64,000 nt of DNA from Siccibacter turicensis LMG 23730 (GCF_000463155.2 NZ_AWFZ01000017.1:372001-436000), one strand, 5' to 3'; numbered from the stretch's first letter, positions 1 to 9,982 are shown. Made by a program: numbers and translations. The notes: a model not told the origin generated them from the sequence alone.

Positions 1-837
1 GAGCAGCACGTCGGTTTCCGCTCAATGGTGGACGACATCCTGCGCGTGGCCGAACGCCATCTGGCAAAACTGAACCAGCGTCAACGCGAAACCTGCCCGG
101 CCTCGGAGCTGGTGGTGGGCATGCAGTGCGGCGGCAGCGATGCCTTCTCCGGCGTAACCGCTAACCCGGCGGTGGGCTTCGCCTCCGACCTGCTGGTTCG
201 CTGCGGCGGAACGGTGATGTTCTCAGAAGTGACCGAAGTGCGCGACGCCATCCATCTCCTGACGCCGCGCGCCATCAACGAAGAGGTCGGAAAGCGGCTG
301 CTCGAAGAGATGGCGTGGTATGACAACTATCTGGATTTAGGGCAAACCGATCGCAGCGCTAACCCGTCGCCGGGCAATAAAAAAGGCGGCCTGGCCAACG
401 TGGTGGAAAAAGCGCTCGGCTCGATTGCCAAGTCCGGTAAAAGCGCCATCTCCGAGGTGCTCTCGCCCGGTCAGCGCCCGACGAAACGCGGCCTGATTTA
501 CGCCGCCACGCCGGCCAGCGACTTCGTGTGCGGCACCCAGCAGGTGGCATCCGGCATTACCGTGCAGGTATTCACAACCGGACGCGGCACGCCGTATGGC
601 CTGATGGCGGTGCCGGTGATCAAAATGGCGACCCGCACCGAGCTGGCGAACCGTTGGTACGATCTGATGGACATCAACGCCGGCACGATCGCCACCGGGG
701 AAGAGAGTATCGAGGACGTGGGCTGGAAGCTGTTCCACTTCATTCTTGATGTGGCGAGCGGACGCAAAAAGACCTTTTCCGATCAGTGGGGGCTGCATAA
801 CCAGCTGGCGGTGTTCAACCCGGCGCCGGTGACCTGA
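1..837 (+). CDS. garD: Galactarate dehydratase, C-terminal part (5' truncated by window)
   Basis: The reading frame is open from base 1, so the gene begins upstream of the window; 278 codons remain of a family length near 523. The protein is the C-terminal part of a UxaA/GarD-type sugar-acid dehydratase, which removes water from D-galactarate to give 5-keto-4-deoxy-D-glucarate in the cytoplasm. Recognisable family stretches are [20 protein letters not shown] near the start and the segment [20 protein letters not shown] towards the end. A strong bidirectional hairpin follows. In E. coli K-12, as I recall it, garD is separated from rsmI by the prlF-yhaV, aga and yra fimbrial genes; here the two genes are adjacent. 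Confidence 0.93.
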   Translation, partial: EQHVGFRSMVDDILRVAERHLAKLNQRQRETCPASELVVGMQCGGSDAFSGVTANPAVGFASDLLVRCGGTVMFSEVTEVRDAIHLLTPRAINEEVGKRLLEEMAWYDNYLDLGQTDRSANPSPGNKKGGLANVVEKALGSIAKSGKSAISEVLSPGQRPTKRGLIYAATPASDFVCGTQQVASGITVQVFTTGRGTPYGLMAVPVIKMATRTELANRWYDLMDINAGTIATGEESIEDVGWKLFHFILDVASGRKKTFSDQWGLHNQLAVFNPAPVT

Positions 838-850
838 TATCAGCGCGAAA

Positions 851-880
851 AAAAAGCACGGCATACGCCGTGCTTTTTTA
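851..880. terminator. Bidirectional terminator between garD and rsmI
   Basis: A perfect 8-bp stem (855-862 with 867-874, loop ATAC) is flanked by an A run on the left and a T run on the right. It can therefore end transcription of garD from the left and of rsmI from the right. Confidence 0.9.
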
Positions 881-893
881 TGGGCGGCGCGGG

Positions 894-1757
894 TTATTCG
901 CCCTGCTGCTCAAGCGCATATTTGTAGAGCGCGTTCTTCTTCACGCCGTGGATCTCGGCGGCCAGCGCGGCGGCCTTTTTCAGCGGCAGTTCAGCCTGCA
1001 ACAGCGCCAGGGTGCGCAACGCATCGGCGGGCAAGGCCTCTTCCTGCGCTTTGAACCCTTCAACAATCAACACCATTTCGCCTTTGCGACGGTTGTCATC
1101 CTCTTTCACCCAGGCCAGCAGCTCACCGATCGGCGCGCCGTGAATCGACTCCCAGGTTTTGGTGATCTCCCGCGCCAGCACCACGTAGCGCGATTCCCCC
1201 AGTTCGGAGCAGATGTCCTCCAGGCTTTCGAGCAGACGATGGGTGGATTCGTAAAAAATCAGGGTGCGCGGCTCCTGCTCCAGCGCGCGCAGCGTGTCGC
1301 GACGCCCTTTGGATTTGGCCGGCAGGAAGCCCTCATAGCAAAAACGGTCCGACGGTAAGCCTGCGGCGCTCAGTGCCGCAATGGCCGCACAGGGGCCAGG
1401 CAGCGGCACCACCTGCACGCCCGCTTCGCGGCAGGTGCGCACCAGATGGTAGCCAGGATCGTTAATCAGCGGCGTACCGGCATCGGACACCAGCGCGATA
1501 TTCAGCCCATCCTGCAGCTTCGCCAGCAGGGTTTGCGCTTTTTGCTGCTCGTTATGGTCATGCAGTGCGAAGAGCCGCGCAGTAATCGCAAAATGTTGCA
1601 GCAATAAACCGGTATGACGGGTATCTTCGGCGGCGATAAGGTCAACGGATTGCAGGACATCAAGCGCCCGCTGGGTAATGTCGCCCAGGTTGCCGATTGG
1701 CGTCGGCACGATGTACAGCTTGCCCTGAGAATTCTCCGCGGAATCGTGTTGTTTCAT
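894..1757 (-). CDS. rsmI: 16S rRNA 2'-O-methyltransferase (C1402)
   Basis: The 287-residue protein matches RsmI, a SAM-dependent tetrapyrrole-methylase-fold enzyme that 2'-O-methylates C1402 in the decoding centre of 16S rRNA. Family landmarks are the N-terminal [15 protein letters not shown], the glycine-rich [14 protein letters not shown] and [17 protein letters not shown], and the C-terminal [13 protein letters not shown]. Length agrees with the E. coli protein (about 286). It is divergent from lpoA across 62 bp and convergent with garD. Confidence 0.96.
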   Translation of the reverse strand: MKQHDSAENSQGKLYIVPTPIGNLGDITQRALDVLQSVDLIAAEDTRHTGLLLQHFAITARLFALHDHNEQQKAQTLLAKLQDGLNIALVSDAGTPLINDPGYHLVRTCREAGVQVVPLPGPCAAIAALSAAGLPSDRFCYEGFLPAKSKGRRDTLRALEQEPRTLIFYESTHRLLESLEDICSELGESRYVVLAREITKTWESIHGAPIGELLAWVKEDDNRRKGEMVLIVEGFKAQEEALPADALRTLALLQAELPLKKAAALAAEIHGVKKNALYKYALEQQGE

Positions 1758-1819
1758 TGTTTCGTCCGTTTTGCCGATTTACTATTGAGCATTGAGTAAA
1801 AAATAACATTGGATACGTT

Positions 1820-3856
1820 ATGGTACCGTCGATATTTTATCGTTCTAAAGCCGCGCGCTGTCTGCCTCTCGTGCTGGCGACGCTGTTTTTTGCTGGCTGT
1901 GGCACCCAGGCACCGGATCAGACTACACCGCATATGCAAGGGAAAGCCGAAGCGGATTCCGGCTACTATCTTAACCAGATGCAGCAGGCGTCTGATGATA
2001 GCAAGACCAACTGGCAATTACTTGCCATTCGTGCACTGCTGAAAGAAGGCAAGACCGATCGCGCCATCGCGCTGTTCAATCAGCTCCCTCAGGCGCTGGA
2101 CGACGCCCAGCGTAACGAGCAGGGGCTGCTCGACGCGGAAATCAAACTGGCGCAGCGCAACTACCCTGCCGCTACGGCGCAGCTTAACAACATGAAACCT
2201 GACGCCCTCGACACCGCTCAGCAGGCGCGCTACTGGCACGCCGTCATCGTCGCCAGCGAAGGGCGCCCGTCGCTCACCCTGCTGCGCGCGCTGATTGCCG
2301 AAGAGCCGCTGGTCTCAGGGGCAGACAAACAGAAAAACATTGATACCACCTGGCAGGTGCTGTCGCAGATGACGCCGGAACAGGCCAATGCGCTGGTGAT
2401 CAACGCCGATGAAAACACCCTGCAGGGCTGGCTTGATTTGCAGCGCGTCTGGTTTGACAACCGCAACGATCCTGAGCTGATGAAAGCCGCCATCCGCGAC
2501 TGGCAGACCCGCTACCCTAACAACCCGGGGGCGAAGCAGCTGCCGACGCCGCTGACCAACGTGCAGAAATACCAGCCGGCCTCCGCCAATAAGATCGCCC
2601 TGCTGCTGCCGCTCAACGGCCAGGCGGCCGTGTTTGGTCGTGCCATCCAGCAGGGGTTTGAAGCCGCGAAAAACGCGGCCCTCAGCCCGGTGACGCCGGT
2701 CAGCGCGCCCGCCGCCGAGCCTGCCAGCGCACCGCAGCCGGTGCAGGCGCCGGATGCCGTCGCCAGCCCGTCGCAGGCCGCGGTGAACGACCTCACCAAT
2801 GAAACGGACGCGCCGGCGGCACAAGCGGAACAGCCGGCTGCCGCGCAGCCCGCCGCAACCGCTGCCGCACCAGCCAATCCCGGCGCGGAGCTGAAAATCT
2901 ACGATACCAGCTCTCAACCGCTGGCTCAGGTGCTGACCCAGGTTCAACAGGATGGCGCCAGCATCGTGGTAGGCCCGCTGTTGAAAAACAGCGTCGACGA
3001 GCTGCTGAAAAGCAATACCCCGCTTAACGTACTGGCGCTCAACCAGCCAGAGAACGTCGAAAGCCGCGCGAATATCTGCTACTTCGCGCTGTCGCCGGAA
3101 GATGAAGCCCGCGATGCGGCGAACCACATGTGGCAGGAGGGGAAACGCGCCCCGCTGCTGCTGGTACCGCGCAGCGCGCTGGGTAGCCGCGTTACCAGCG
3201 CATTCGCCTCTGAGTGGAGCAAGCTGGGCGGCGGCATCGTGCTGGAGCAGAAATTTGGCTCTACCGCCGAGCTGAAAATGGGCATCAATAGCGGCTCCGG
3301 CATTGCCCTGACCGGCAGCCCGGTTAGCGCCAGCCTTCCGCAGCAGGAAGCCGTCACCATCGGTGGCCTGACGATTCCGGCGCCGCCGACCGATGCGCAG
3401 ATCACCGCTGGCAGCGGCAAGGTGGACGGGGTCTACATCGTCGCGACCCAGGATGAAGTTGCCCTGATCAAACCGATGATCGCCATGCGCGCGGGCAGCC
3501 AGACCGGTGCCACGCTCTATGCCAGCTCGCGCAGCGCGCAAGGCGGCGCAGGGGCAGACTTCCGTCTGGAGATGGAAGGTATGCAGTTCAGCGATATCCC
3601 GATGCTGACCGGCGCCAACCCTTCCCTGCAACAGCAGGCGCTCTCAGCGGTCAATAACGATTACTCCCTGGCTCGTCTGTATGCGATGGGCGTCGATGCC
3701 TGGTCGCTGGCAAACCACTTCTCTCAGATGCGCCAGGTGCCTGGCTTCCATCTGGCGGGTAACACCGGTGAGCTGACCGCCACGCCGGAGTGCGTGATTA
3801 ACAGGAAGTTAACGTGGCTCAAATACCAGCAGGGGCAAATCGTTCCGGCCAGTTAA
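1820..3856 (+). CDS. lpoA: Outer-membrane lipoprotein activator of PBP1a, LpoA
   Basis: The 678-residue precursor carries a lipoprotein signal ending in LFFAGC, so Cys27 is the lipidated residue. LpoA reaches from the outer membrane through the peptidoglycan to stimulate the transpeptidase activity of PBP1a (MrcA). An N-terminal TPR-like part runs to about residue 250, and the C-terminal half from about residue 355 has the periplasmic-binding-protein fold. They flank a low-complexity Ala/Pro/Gln-rich linker at about 290-355, where the family varies in length. The last 43 bases overlap the start of yraN in another frame, suggesting translational coupling. Confidence 0.96.
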   Translation: MVPSIFYRSKAARCLPLVLATLFFAGCGTQAPDQTTPHMQGKAEADSGYYLNQMQQASDDSKTNWQLLAIRALLKEGKTDRAIALFNQLPQALDDAQRNEQGLLDAEIKLAQRNYPAATAQLNNMKPDALDTAQQARYWHAVIVASEGRPSLTLLRALIAEEPLVSGADKQKNIDTTWQVLSQMTPEQANALVINADENTLQGWLDLQRVWFDNRNDPELMKAAIRDWQTRYPNNPGAKQLPTPLTNVQKYQPASANKIALLLPLNGQAAVFGRAIQQGFEAAKNAALSPVTPVSAPAAEPASAPQPVQAPDAVASPSQAAVNDLTNETDAPAAQAEQPAAAQPAATAAAPANPGAELKIYDTSSQPLAQVLTQVQQDGASIVVGPLLKNSVDELLKSNTPLNVLALNQPENVESRANICYFALSPEDEARDAANHMWQEGKRAPLLLVPRSALGSRVTSAFASEWSKLGGGIVLEQKFGSTAELKMGINSGSGIALTGSPVSASLPQQEAVTIGGLTIPAPPTDAQITAGSGKVDGVYIVATQDEVALIKPMIAMRAGSQTGATLYASSRSAQGGAGADFRLEMEGMQFSDIPMLTGANPSLQQQALSAVNNDYSLARLYAMGVDAWSLANHFSQMRQVPGFHLAGNTGELTATPECVINRKLTWLKYQQGQIVPAS

Positions 3857-4209
3857 GCCGTCAACAGACGGGCGCGGCCTATGAAACACGGGCGCGCGCC
3901 TGGCTGGAAGGCAAGGGACTGCAGTTTATCGCTGCCAACGTGCGCGAGCGCGGCGGCGAAATCGACCTGATTATGCGTCACCAGCGGGTCACGGTGTTTA
4001 TCGAAGTGCGCTACCGTCGCTCCGCGCTTTACGGCGGTGCCGCGGCCAGCGTAACGCCCGCTAAACAGCACACGCTGTTGCGCACCGCCAGGTTATGGCT
4101 CGCCAGACATTCCGGTAGTTTTGATACTGTGGATTGCCGGTTTGATGTGTTAGCCTTCACCGGCGACGACGTAGAGTGGATTGTGAACGCTTTTGCGCTC
4201 CCCGCCTGA
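3814..4209 (+). CDS. yraN: UPF0102 endonuclease-like protein YraN
   Basis: The 131-residue protein begins at a GTG (3814) with AGGAAG six bases upstream, inside the end of lpoA. It has the UPF0102 core: a basic N-terminus, GGEIDLIMR, then VFIEVRYR. The E, D and E-V-R pattern resembles the PD-(D/E)XK nuclease fold. The cellular role is not established; the family is widespread and often linked to lpoA and diaA. Function is inferred only from fold resemblance. Confidence 0.92.
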   Translation: MAQIPAGANRSGQLSRQQTGAAYETRARAWLEGKGLQFIAANVRERGGEIDLIMRHQRVTVFIEVRYRRSALYGGAAASVTPAKQHTLLRTARLWLARHSGSFDTVDCRFDVLAFTGDDVEWIVNAFALPA

Positions 4210-4337
4210 TGCCCGACGTCAGGTGCGTCGCGCGGTAATAAACAACCAGGTCACCCGATATCGCGTCACGCTTGCGCAGCCGCTGTTTTCGGCGGTGCGA
4301 TATCCCGCTTCACCCGCTTACTTTTGAAAGGACCATC

Positions 4338-4928
4338 GTGCTCGAAAGAATAAAAGTCTGCTTTACGGAAAGCATTCAAACTCAGATTGCGGCGGCGGAA
4401 GCGCTGCCAGATGCGATTTCCCGTGCGGCCATGGCGCTGGTTCAATCTCTGCTCAACGGTAACAAAATTCTCTGCTGTGGCAACGGCACGTCAGCGGCCA
4501 ACGCACAGCATTTTGCTGCCAGCATGATTAACCGCTTCGAAACGGAGCGTCCCAGCCTGCCGGCTCTGGCGCTGAGCACCGATAACGTGGTGTTGACGGC
4601 CATTGCCAACGACCGCATGCACGAAGAGATCTATGCCAAGCAGGTGCGCGCCCTCGGCCACGCCGGAGACGTGCTGCTGGCGATTTCTACCCGCGGCAAC
4701 AGTCGTGATATTGTCAAAGCCGTCGAAGCGGCAGTCACCCGCGATATGACCATCGTGGCGCTTACCGGCTATGACGGCGGCGAGCTTGCCGGACTGCTGG
4801 GGCCACAGGATGTGGAAATTCGTATTCCCTCTCACCGCAGCGCGCGCATCCACGAGATGCATATGCTGACGGTGAACTGCTTATGCGATCTGATCGATAA
4901 CACGCTTTTTCCACACCAGGATGATTAA
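4338..4928 (+). CDS. diaA: DnaA initiator-associating protein DiaA
   Basis: DiaA (196 aa here, as in E. coli) forms a tetramer that binds several DnaA molecules and promotes ordered DnaA assembly on oriC, supporting timely replication initiation. It has a sugar-isomerase (SIS) fold; visible landmarks are [20 protein letters not shown] and the Ser/Thr-rich loop [14 protein letters not shown]. The GTG at 4338 is taken as start because AAAGGA lies five bases upstream and this gives the E. coli length; the frame stays open further upstream without family similarity. The next gene, dolP, begins 9 bp after the stop. Confidence 0.95.
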   Translation: MLERIKVCFTESIQTQIAAAEALPDAISRAAMALVQSLLNGNKILCCGNGTSAANAQHFAASMINRFETERPSLPALALSTDNVVLTAIANDRMHEEIYAKQVRALGHAGDVLLAISTRGNSRDIVKAVEAAVTRDMTIVALTGYDGGELAGLLGPQDVEIRIPSHRSARIHEMHMLTVNCLCDLIDNTLFPHQDD

Positions 4929-4937
4929 GGAGCACTC

Positions 4938-5513
4938 ATGAAGGCATTAACGCCACTGGCCATTTTGATTTCAGCTTTGCTGCTACAGGGTTGTGTGGGT
5001 GCCGTTGTGGTAGGCAGCGCCGCTGTCGCCACCAAAACCGCCACCGACCCGCGTTCCGTCGGTACTCAGGTTGATGACGGTACGCTCGAAGTTCGCGTGA
5101 ACAACGCACTGGATAAAGACCAGCAGATCAAAAAAGATGCGCGTATCAACGTCACCGCTTATCAGGGCAAAGTGCTGCTGACTGGGCAGTCGCCGTCAAG
5201 CGATCTGGCCGCGCGCGCGAAGCAGATTGCGATGGGCGTGGACGGTGCGACGGAAGTGTATAACGAAATCCGTAACGGCCAGCCGATTGGCCTTGGTACC
5301 GCGTCTAACGACACCTGGATCACCACCAAAGTGCGTTCGCAGCTGCTGGCTAGCGATCAGGTAAAATCGTCCAACGTGAAAGTGACGACCGAAAACGGGG
5401 AAGTGTTCCTGCTCGGCCTGGTGACCGAACGTGAAGGGCAGGCCGCGGCGGATACCGCCAGCCGCGTCAGCGGGGTGAAGCACGTCACCACCGCGTTTAC
5501 GATTTTGAAATAA
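4938..5513 (+). CDS. dolP: Outer-membrane lipoprotein DolP (two BON domains)
   Basis: The 191-residue precursor has a lipobox ALLLQGC, with Cys19 lipidated. Two BON domains follow, roughly residues 45-115 and 120-190; the second contains VRSQLLASDQVKSSNVKV and ends in HVTTAFTILK. DolP (formerly YraP) is a surface-directed lipoprotein that binds anionic phospholipid, localises to division sites and supports outer-membrane integrity; in E. coli it belongs to the sigma-E regulon. The gene has an AAGGAG ribosome-binding site and sits directly behind diaA. Confidence 0.95.
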   Translation: MKALTPLAILISALLLQGCVGAVVVGSAAVATKTATDPRSVGTQVDDGTLEVRVNNALDKDQQIKKDARINVTAYQGKVLLTGQSPSSDLAARAKQIAMGVDGATEVYNEIRNGQPIGLGTASNDTWITTKVRSQLLASDQVKSSNVKVTTENGEVFLLGLVTEREGQAAADTASRVSGVKHVTTAFTILK

Positions 5514-5520
5514 TCTGTTC

Positions 5521-5544
5521 TCCCCCTCACGCCCGTGAGGGGGA
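5521..5544. terminator. Hairpin between dolP and yraQ
   Basis: A perfect 10-bp GC-rich stem (5521-5530 with 5535-5544, loop GCCC) lies in the 39-bp gap between the convergent genes dolP and yraQ. There is no clear T run on either strand, so termination may be weak or the stem may protect 3' ends. Confidence 0.6.
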
Positions 5545-5552
5545 ATCGCGCA

Positions 5553-6590
5553 TCAGATAAGTGCGACGCTTCCGAGAATAACCCCGCTCAATATCACTAA
5601 CCCACCGGTCAGCCACAGCGCTTTCGCCGGGAATGACTTGCGCAGCATGATGAGCGACGGCAGGCTTACCGCAGGCAGCGTAATCAGCAGCGCCAGCGCA
5701 GGCGCTACGCCCATGCCCGCCATCATCATAGTCTGTACGATCGGGATTTCGGCCGCGGTCGGGATCACGAACAGGCAGCCGGCAATCGCCATCGCTACCA
5801 CCCAGAACAGCGTGTTATCAATACCGGCATCGGCATGCGGGAACAGCCAGACGCGTGCCGCACCCAGCACCAGTACCGCCAGCACGTAAACCGGAATGGT
5901 GCTCCAGAACAGGGTCCACAGCGCGCTGCCCCAGCGGCGCAGGAAGTGCGCTTCCACCACGTTCTCTTCGGCAGGCATATCCACGATAACCGGCGCGTCA
6001 TCTTTGGTGTAATGCTGCACCAGCAGCGCGACGCCAACCACGGTTAACAAACCGGCCAGCAGACGCACAAACGCGAAGTTCCAGCCCAGCACAAATCCCA
6101 TAAAGACCAGCGTCGCCGGGTTGAGCAGCGGGTTGCCCATCCAGAACGCCAGCGCACCGCCCACCGAGACCGACTGACGGCGCATGCCCGCCGTTACCGG
6201 CGCGGCACAGCAGCTGCACATCATGCCCGGCAGCGACAGCAGCGTCCCGAACAGGGTGCCGGAGAGCTGGCGCTGGCCCAGGGTGTGCACCAGCCAGTTG
6301 CGCGGGATCAGCACCTGCACCAGCGAGCCTAACAGCACGCCCAACACAGCGGCTTTCCAGACGGCGAGAAAATAGACCATAGCGTAATCCAGCGCGGCGC
6401 GGAACGGGCTGTCGCTGGCGTTATCAAGAATGGATTTTCCGATGCTGTGGGTTTCAGAGGCGGTAAAAGCTTTGCCGTAATACGGCTGCCATTTTACGTA
6501 CCAGAGGCCGACGATAACGACCAGAAAGAAAAGCGCGGGTTTCCACCAGACGACTGGTTTAACCGCAAGAGATGAAGACTGACCAGCCAT
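5553..6590 (-). CDS. yraQ: Predicted membrane permease YraQ (DUF318)
   Basis: The 345-residue polytopic membrane protein belongs to the permease family DUF318/UPF0718. It has about eight hydrophobic segments and the family motif PGMMCSCCAAPV, with Cys125, Cys127 and Cys128 in a membrane loop. Related proteins occur in metal and arsenic resistance contexts, but the E. coli member has no established substrate, so transport of a specific compound cannot be claimed. It lies downstream of yraR on the same strand with an 83-bp gap. Confidence 0.9.
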   Translation of the reverse strand: MAGQSSSLAVKPVVWWKPALFFLVVIVGLWYVKWQPYYGKAFTASETHSIGKSILDNASDSPFRAALDYAMVYFLAVWKAAVLGVLLGSLVQVLIPRNWLVHTLGQRQLSGTLFGTLLSLPGMMCSCCAAPVTAGMRRQSVSVGGALAFWMGNPLLNPATLVFMGFVLGWNFAFVRLLAGLLTVVGVALLVQHYTKDDAPVIVDMPAEENVVEAHFLRRWGSALWTLFWSTIPVYVLAVLVLGAARVWLFPHADAGIDNTLFWVVAMAIAGCLFVIPTAAEIPIVQTMMMAGMGVAPALALLITLPAVSLPSLIMLRKSFPAKALWLTGGLVILSGVILGSVALI

Positions 6591-6673
6591 AACATACCCC
6601 TGAGTGGCAATTTGTAATGAAACGTTTTTAAAATCGCGCTCATACTACGCCTGGGACAGGTGCATTAAAAGGG

Positions 6674-7324
6674 CTAAATCAGCGGCGAATGGCCTGCTTT
6701 CTCATGCAATTGACCGGCATCCAGAATGGTGACGGCATCATGGGCCGGGGAAAACGCTTCGTTAATCAGGGCGCGGGCAACGTCTCTGGCCTCAATCGCA
6801 CGCCATTTCCCCGGCAGCAGGCGAAACAGGGGTGAAAACAGCGATTCGTTAAAGCGGTGCTTTTCACGGTCGCCCAGCAACATTGACGGGCGAGCAATGG
6901 TCAGCCGCGGCCACTGCTGCGCAATCAGTGAGGCTTCCATCTCCCCTTTCACGCGGTTGTAGAAAAACAGCGATCGCTGGCTGGCGCCGAGCGCGCTGAC
7001 CACCAGCATATGCTTTGCGCCAAGACGCAGCCCGGCCAGGGCGGTGTCCACCACCAGCGTATAGTCCGCCAGGATAAAGGCTTCTTTGCTGCCCGCCTCG
7101 CGGCGCGTGGTCCCGAGACAGCTGAATACGATATCCACCGGTTCAGTAAGCTGCGTCAGCACATCGGTCAACTGGGGATCGCGCGGATTGACGACCTTGC
7201 GCATCGCCGGCAACGGGCGCCGGGTCGGTGCCACAATCTGCGTCACGCGCGCATCGTCGTTAAGCATCCGAATCAGATGCCCGCCCACCAGCCCTGTCGC
7301 ACCGGTAATCAGTATGCGGCTCAT
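6674..7324 (-). CDS. yraR: NAD(P)-binding Rossmann-fold protein YraR
   Basis: The 216-residue protein starts with [16 protein letters not shown], whose GxxGxxG pattern (Gly8, Gly11, Gly14) is the dinucleotide-binding loop of the atypical short-chain dehydrogenase group. Further landmarks are [11 protein letters not shown] and [12 protein letters not shown], the latter holding a YxxxK-like element. The start at 7324 is preceded by AGGGGG and agrees with E. coli; an in-frame ATG-less extension upstream was not used. Substrate and role are unknown. Confidence 0.9.
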   Translation of the reverse strand: MSRILITGATGLVGGHLIRMLNDDARVTQIVAPTRRPLPAMRKVVNPRDPQLTDVLTQLTEPVDIVFSCLGTTRREAGSKEAFILADYTLVVDTALAGLRLGAKHMLVVSALGASQRSLFFYNRVKGEMEASLIAQQWPRLTIARPSMLLGDREKHRFNESLFSPLFRLLPGKWRAIEARDVARALINEAFSPAHDAVTILDAGQLHEKAGHSPLI

Positions 7325-7466
7325 GTTGCCCCCTTTACAGATAAGTCCGTGTTGCAATGTGGTGTGCCTGTACCAGGCTTAATAACCTGTGTTTGTTAAT
7401 TATTTACCATTTACGGTGAATTACCTCACAGCATGATGCATCTGAAACAAAAACAGCGGAGGAAAT

Positions 7467-7985
7467 ATGAGCAAGAAGATTGCAGTCTTGATCACCGACG
7501 AGTTTGAAGATTCAGAGTTCACCTCTCCGGCTGAGGCGTTCCGTAAAGCGGGCCACGAGGTGGTCACTATTGAAAAACAAGCCGGTAATACTATCAAAGG
7601 CAAGAAAGGGGAAGCGGAAGTCACCATCGATAAGTCGATTGATGACGTCACGCCTGACGAGTTCGACGCGCTGCTGCTGCCGGGCGGACATTCGCCGGAT
7701 TCACTGCGTAGCGACGAACGTTTTGTCTCCTTCACGCGCGATTTCGTTAACAGCGGCAAGCCGGTGTTCGCCATCTGCCACGGCCCACAGCTGCTGATCA
7801 GCGCAGACGTGATCCGCGGACGTAAGCTGACTACCGTGAAAGCGATCGTCATCGACGTGAAAAACGCCGGGGCGGAGTTCCACGATCAGGAAGTAGTAAT
7901 CGACAAGGATCAGCTGGTGACCAGCCGGACCCCGGACGATCTGCCAGCGTTTAACCGCGAGGCGCTACGCCTGCTCGGTGCCTGA
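7467..7985 (+). CDS. yhbO: DJ-1/PfpI-family protein deglycase YhbO
   Basis: The 172-residue cytoplasmic protein belongs to the DJ-1/PfpI superfamily. The nucleophile is Cys104 in the elbow [10 protein letters not shown], and [13 protein letters not shown] precedes it. The E. coli homologue is reported to act on methylglyoxal or glyoxal adducts of proteins and nucleotides and to protect against oxidative, thermal and pH stress; the deglycase assignment has been debated. A strong GGAGGAA precedes the ATG. It is divergent from yraR across 142 bp, and its last 21 bp overlap the 3' end of yhbP. Confidence 0.95.
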   Translation: MSKKIAVLITDEFEDSEFTSPAEAFRKAGHEVVTIEKQAGNTIKGKKGEAEVTIDKSIDDVTPDEFDALLLPGGHSPDSLRSDERFVSFTRDFVNSGKPVFAICHGPQLLISADVIRGRKLTTVKAIVIDVKNAGAEFHDQEVVIDKDQLVTSRTPDDLPAFNREALRLLGA

Positions 7986-8411
7986 CGGGTCACGCGCCCA
8001 GTAAAATTTTTTGCCAAAGCCCAGGGTGTTGTCGGTGAACTTCAGTTCATCAAGCCGGATTTCCCATACCGGCGCTGACATCGCCCTGGCGACCGGAAAG
8101 CGGCGACAGTACTGGCTTCGCGCCGCGTCGCTTTCTGCCCCTTCCAGCAGGCGGATTTGCCCTGCAAACTGTACGCCCCGAATCAATGCTACCGTTTTAG
8201 GCTGGCCGTTTACCGTGCCCGCCACCCTGGCCGCCGAGCCGGTCAGTCTGCCATGCCGGGTGTGGGTGTCGCTGAGCAGCCAGAATGCCACGCGCTGCGG
8301 ATCGTAATAGTAAAAAGCGTTGGCGCACCACATCTCCTCCGGGTTGGCGACGCACCAGCTCACCACGTGTTGCTTCGCCAGCCAAAGGCTGATTTTTTCC
8401 AGATTGTCCAC
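7965..8411 (-). CDS. yhbP: UPF0306 FMN-binding split-barrel-like protein YhbP
   Basis: The 148-residue protein resembles YhbP, a small pyridoxamine-phosphate-oxidase-like (split-barrel) protein of unknown substrate. Recognisable stretches are [33 protein letters not shown] and a conserved end [12 protein letters not shown]. The start is taken at GTG 8411, five bases after GGAG and giving the E. coli length; upstream in-frame sequence has no family similarity. It converges with yhbO, the two stops lying inside each other's coding ends. Confidence 0.9.
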   Translation of the reverse strand: MDNLEKISLWLAKQHVVSWCVANPEEMWCANAFYYYDPQRVAFWLLSDTHTRHGRLTGSAARVAGTVNGQPKTVALIRGVQFAGQIRLLEGAESDAARSQYCRRFPVARAMSAPVWEIRLDELKFTDNTLGFGKKFYWARDPSGTEQA

Positions 8412-8494
8412 GCGTTCTCCTGTGTAATGACATGTGCCGTTGGCGCAACAGCTATGATAGGGTAGCGTCATTCCTGACCGATACACAGCGCCCA

Positions 8495-8806
8495 ATGTCA
8501 CCCTGGTACCTCTATCTTATTCGCACGGCGGATAACCGCCTCTATACCGGCATCACCACCGATCCCGAACGTCGCCTGCGTCAGCATCAGCAGGGCAAAG
8601 GCGCGCGGGCGCTGCGCGGTAAAGGCGAGCTGGCGATGGTATTCACGACGTTGATTGGCGATCGCTCCGCCGCACTGCGGGCGGAGTATCGGATTAAGCA
8701 GCTGCCGAAGCGACAGAAAGAGCAGCTGGTGGCGGGAAGCGCGACGCTGGCAGAACTGGTGGGCGGCCTGATGCCCTCCTCCGGCTGCGCGCTTACAGAC
8801 GGTTGA
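8495..8806 (+). CDS. yhbQ: GIY-YIG nuclease-superfamily protein YhbQ
   Basis: The 103-residue protein is a stand-alone GIY-YIG domain (UPF0213). The two core strands are visible as [18 protein letters not shown], followed by the conserved Arg helix [18 protein letters not shown] and the Glu-containing [11 protein letters not shown]. Stand-alone members are reported to have DNA-damage-related nuclease activity, but a physiological role is not settled. The ATG at 8495 begins the conserved region. The gene is divergent from yhbP and overlaps the 3' end of yhbS by 14 bp. Confidence 0.92.
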   Translation: MSPWYLYLIRTADNRLYTGITTDPERRLRQHQQGKGARALRGKGELAMVFTTLIGDRSAALRAEYRIKQLPKRQKEQLVAGSATLAELVGGLMPSSGCALTDG

Positions 8807-9296
8807 AGTGCTCCTGATACTCGACGTGACCACTGACGCCGCTCAGGGCGTCGTCTGCCAGCGCACGCAGCTGGAAGGCGGCTTCGGCACCCGGCCAGCG
8901 GCAGCGCAGACCGTAACGCGCCGCGGGTTCGAAGCCCAGCCGGCTATAAAACGCCGGCTCGCCAAGGGTGACGACAGCCGCATAGCCAAACTCATTCAGG
9001 GAATCGAGCCCCTCGTACACCAACTGGCTGCCCAGCCCCTGGCCGCGATAGTGCTCATCAATCGCGAGCGGCGCCAGCGCCACCCACTGTAGCTCTTCCC
9101 CTTCCACCGCCACCGGGCTGAACGCGGCATAGCCGACTACCTGCCCTTCGTCGTCAGTCGCCACCACGCCAAGCGTCAGCAGGCCATCCTCACGCAGATC
9201 GCGGATCAGCGCCGCTTCGGCGTCACGGGAAAACGCCCGACGCAGCAGCGCATCGATGCCCGGTGCATCAATCGGTATTTCGACACGAATTAACAT
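8793..9296 (-). CDS. yhbS: GNAT-family N-acetyltransferase YhbS
   Basis: The 167-residue protein has a GNAT fold. The acetyl-CoA pyrophosphate loop is visible as [15 protein letters not shown], preceded by the strand [11 protein letters not shown]. Substrate specificity cannot be read from sequence. Its ATG lies 7 bases inside the end of ubiT, so the two genes probably form a translationally coupled pair. Confidence 0.93.
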   Translation of the reverse strand: MLIRVEIPIDAPGIDALLRRAFSRDAEAALIRDLREDGLLTLGVVATDDEGQVVGYAAFSPVAVEGEELQWVALAPLAIDEHYRGQGLGSQLVYEGLDSLNEFGYAAVVTLGEPAFYSRLGFEPAARYGLRCRWPGAEAAFQLRALADDALSGVSGHVEYQEHFNRL

Positions 9297-9814
9297 GCTT
9301 CACCTACGGAAGTAGTCTGGGTGGCGGGCGCGGTTTTCATCCCCGCCTCAACGAAATCGGCCATCTGCATCAGCATAAAACGCAGCGGTTTTGGCATCGC
9401 ATCAAGCTCGATGGTATCCATCAGATTTTTAACATACAGGCCCAGCTCGGTATCCCCCTCAATGATGAGACGGCGCTGGAAAAAGAGGGTATCAGGATCC
9501 TGCTTGCGGGCGGCGATCATCAGCAGATCGCTGGCGTCGGCGCTGAAGCTGACGTCTGCCGGTGCCGTTTCCCGCACCACCAGCCGCTCATTTTCAACCG
9601 AGGTACACCACGACAGGCCGATATCGCGTACCGTAATGCTCAGCCAGCGCCCTTCGAGAAACTCAAGTTCGCCTTCCGCCAGCGCTTTACCGAGCTGCCA
9701 GTGAAGCAGTTGCTCCAGCACCTGGCGCTTCAGCGTGAACGGCACCATTTTTACCGGCGTTTTCAACAAAGATGGTCCGGAACGAACCAGACGCGAACGA
9801 AGTGTATTCAACAC
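9290..9814 (-). CDS. ubiT: Anaerobic ubiquinone accessory factor UbiT (SCP2 domain)
   Basis: The 174-residue protein carries an SCP2 sterol/lipid-carrier domain, with landmarks DVSFSADASDLLMIAARK, DPDTLFFQRRL and EGDTELGLYVKNLMD. UbiT (YhbT) works with UbiU and UbiV in the oxygen-independent hydroxylation steps of ubiquinone synthesis and is thought to bind the lipid intermediates. The start is a GTG with AGGA upstream, as in E. coli. The gene is divergent from ubiU-ubiV, and the shared region has FNR-like sites. Confidence 0.94.
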   Translation of the reverse strand: MLNTLRSRLVRSGPSLLKTPVKMVPFTLKRQVLEQLLHWQLGKALAEGELEFLEGRWLSITVRDIGLSWCTSVENERLVVRETAPADVSFSADASDLLMIAARKQDPDTLFFQRRLIIEGDTELGLYVKNLMDTIELDAMPKPLRFMLMQMADFVEAGMKTAPATQTTSVGEAC

Positions 9815-9847
9815 GTATCCTGCTCCTCGTAAAAAATATATCCGGTC

Positions 9848-9888
9848 ATTGTGCCATATACGCCACAGCGGATAGTGGCATAAATCAA
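9848..9888 (-). promoter_or_regulatory. FNR-like half site and candidate ubiT promoter
   Basis: Bases 9875-9888 read GTGGC-N4-ATCAA; one half matches the FNR consensus TTGAT-N4-ATCAA perfectly and the other poorly. A candidate -10 (CACAAT, complement of 9848-9853) would place the minus-strand start near 9841, with the site centred about 41 bases upstream, the usual class II activator position. Confidence 0.5.
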
Positions 9889-9940
9889 CTATCGGCCAGG
9901 TCAGGCTACCCCTTTATGGATGCCATCAATACGTCAATAA

Positions 9941-9982
9941 CTGGCTTAAATCAAAAATTATTCGCAAAGGGTTAACTAAAAT
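9941..9982 (+). promoter_or_regulatory. FNR-like site and -10 element for ubiU-ubiV
   Basis: Bases 9941-9954 read CTGGC-TTAA-ATCAA, a near copy of the element at 9875-9888. A -10 hexamer TAAAAT lies at 9977-9982, giving a predicted start near 9989; the site is then centred at -41.5, the class II FNR spacing. FNR control of the ubiUVT genes is known in E. coli; the base-level assignment here is inference. Confidence 0.55.

Noticed and set aside
2315-3631. 438-codon open frame opposite lpoA
   Set aside because: Gly/Arg/Ala-rich shadow of the coding strand, including the low-complexity linker; no start signals.
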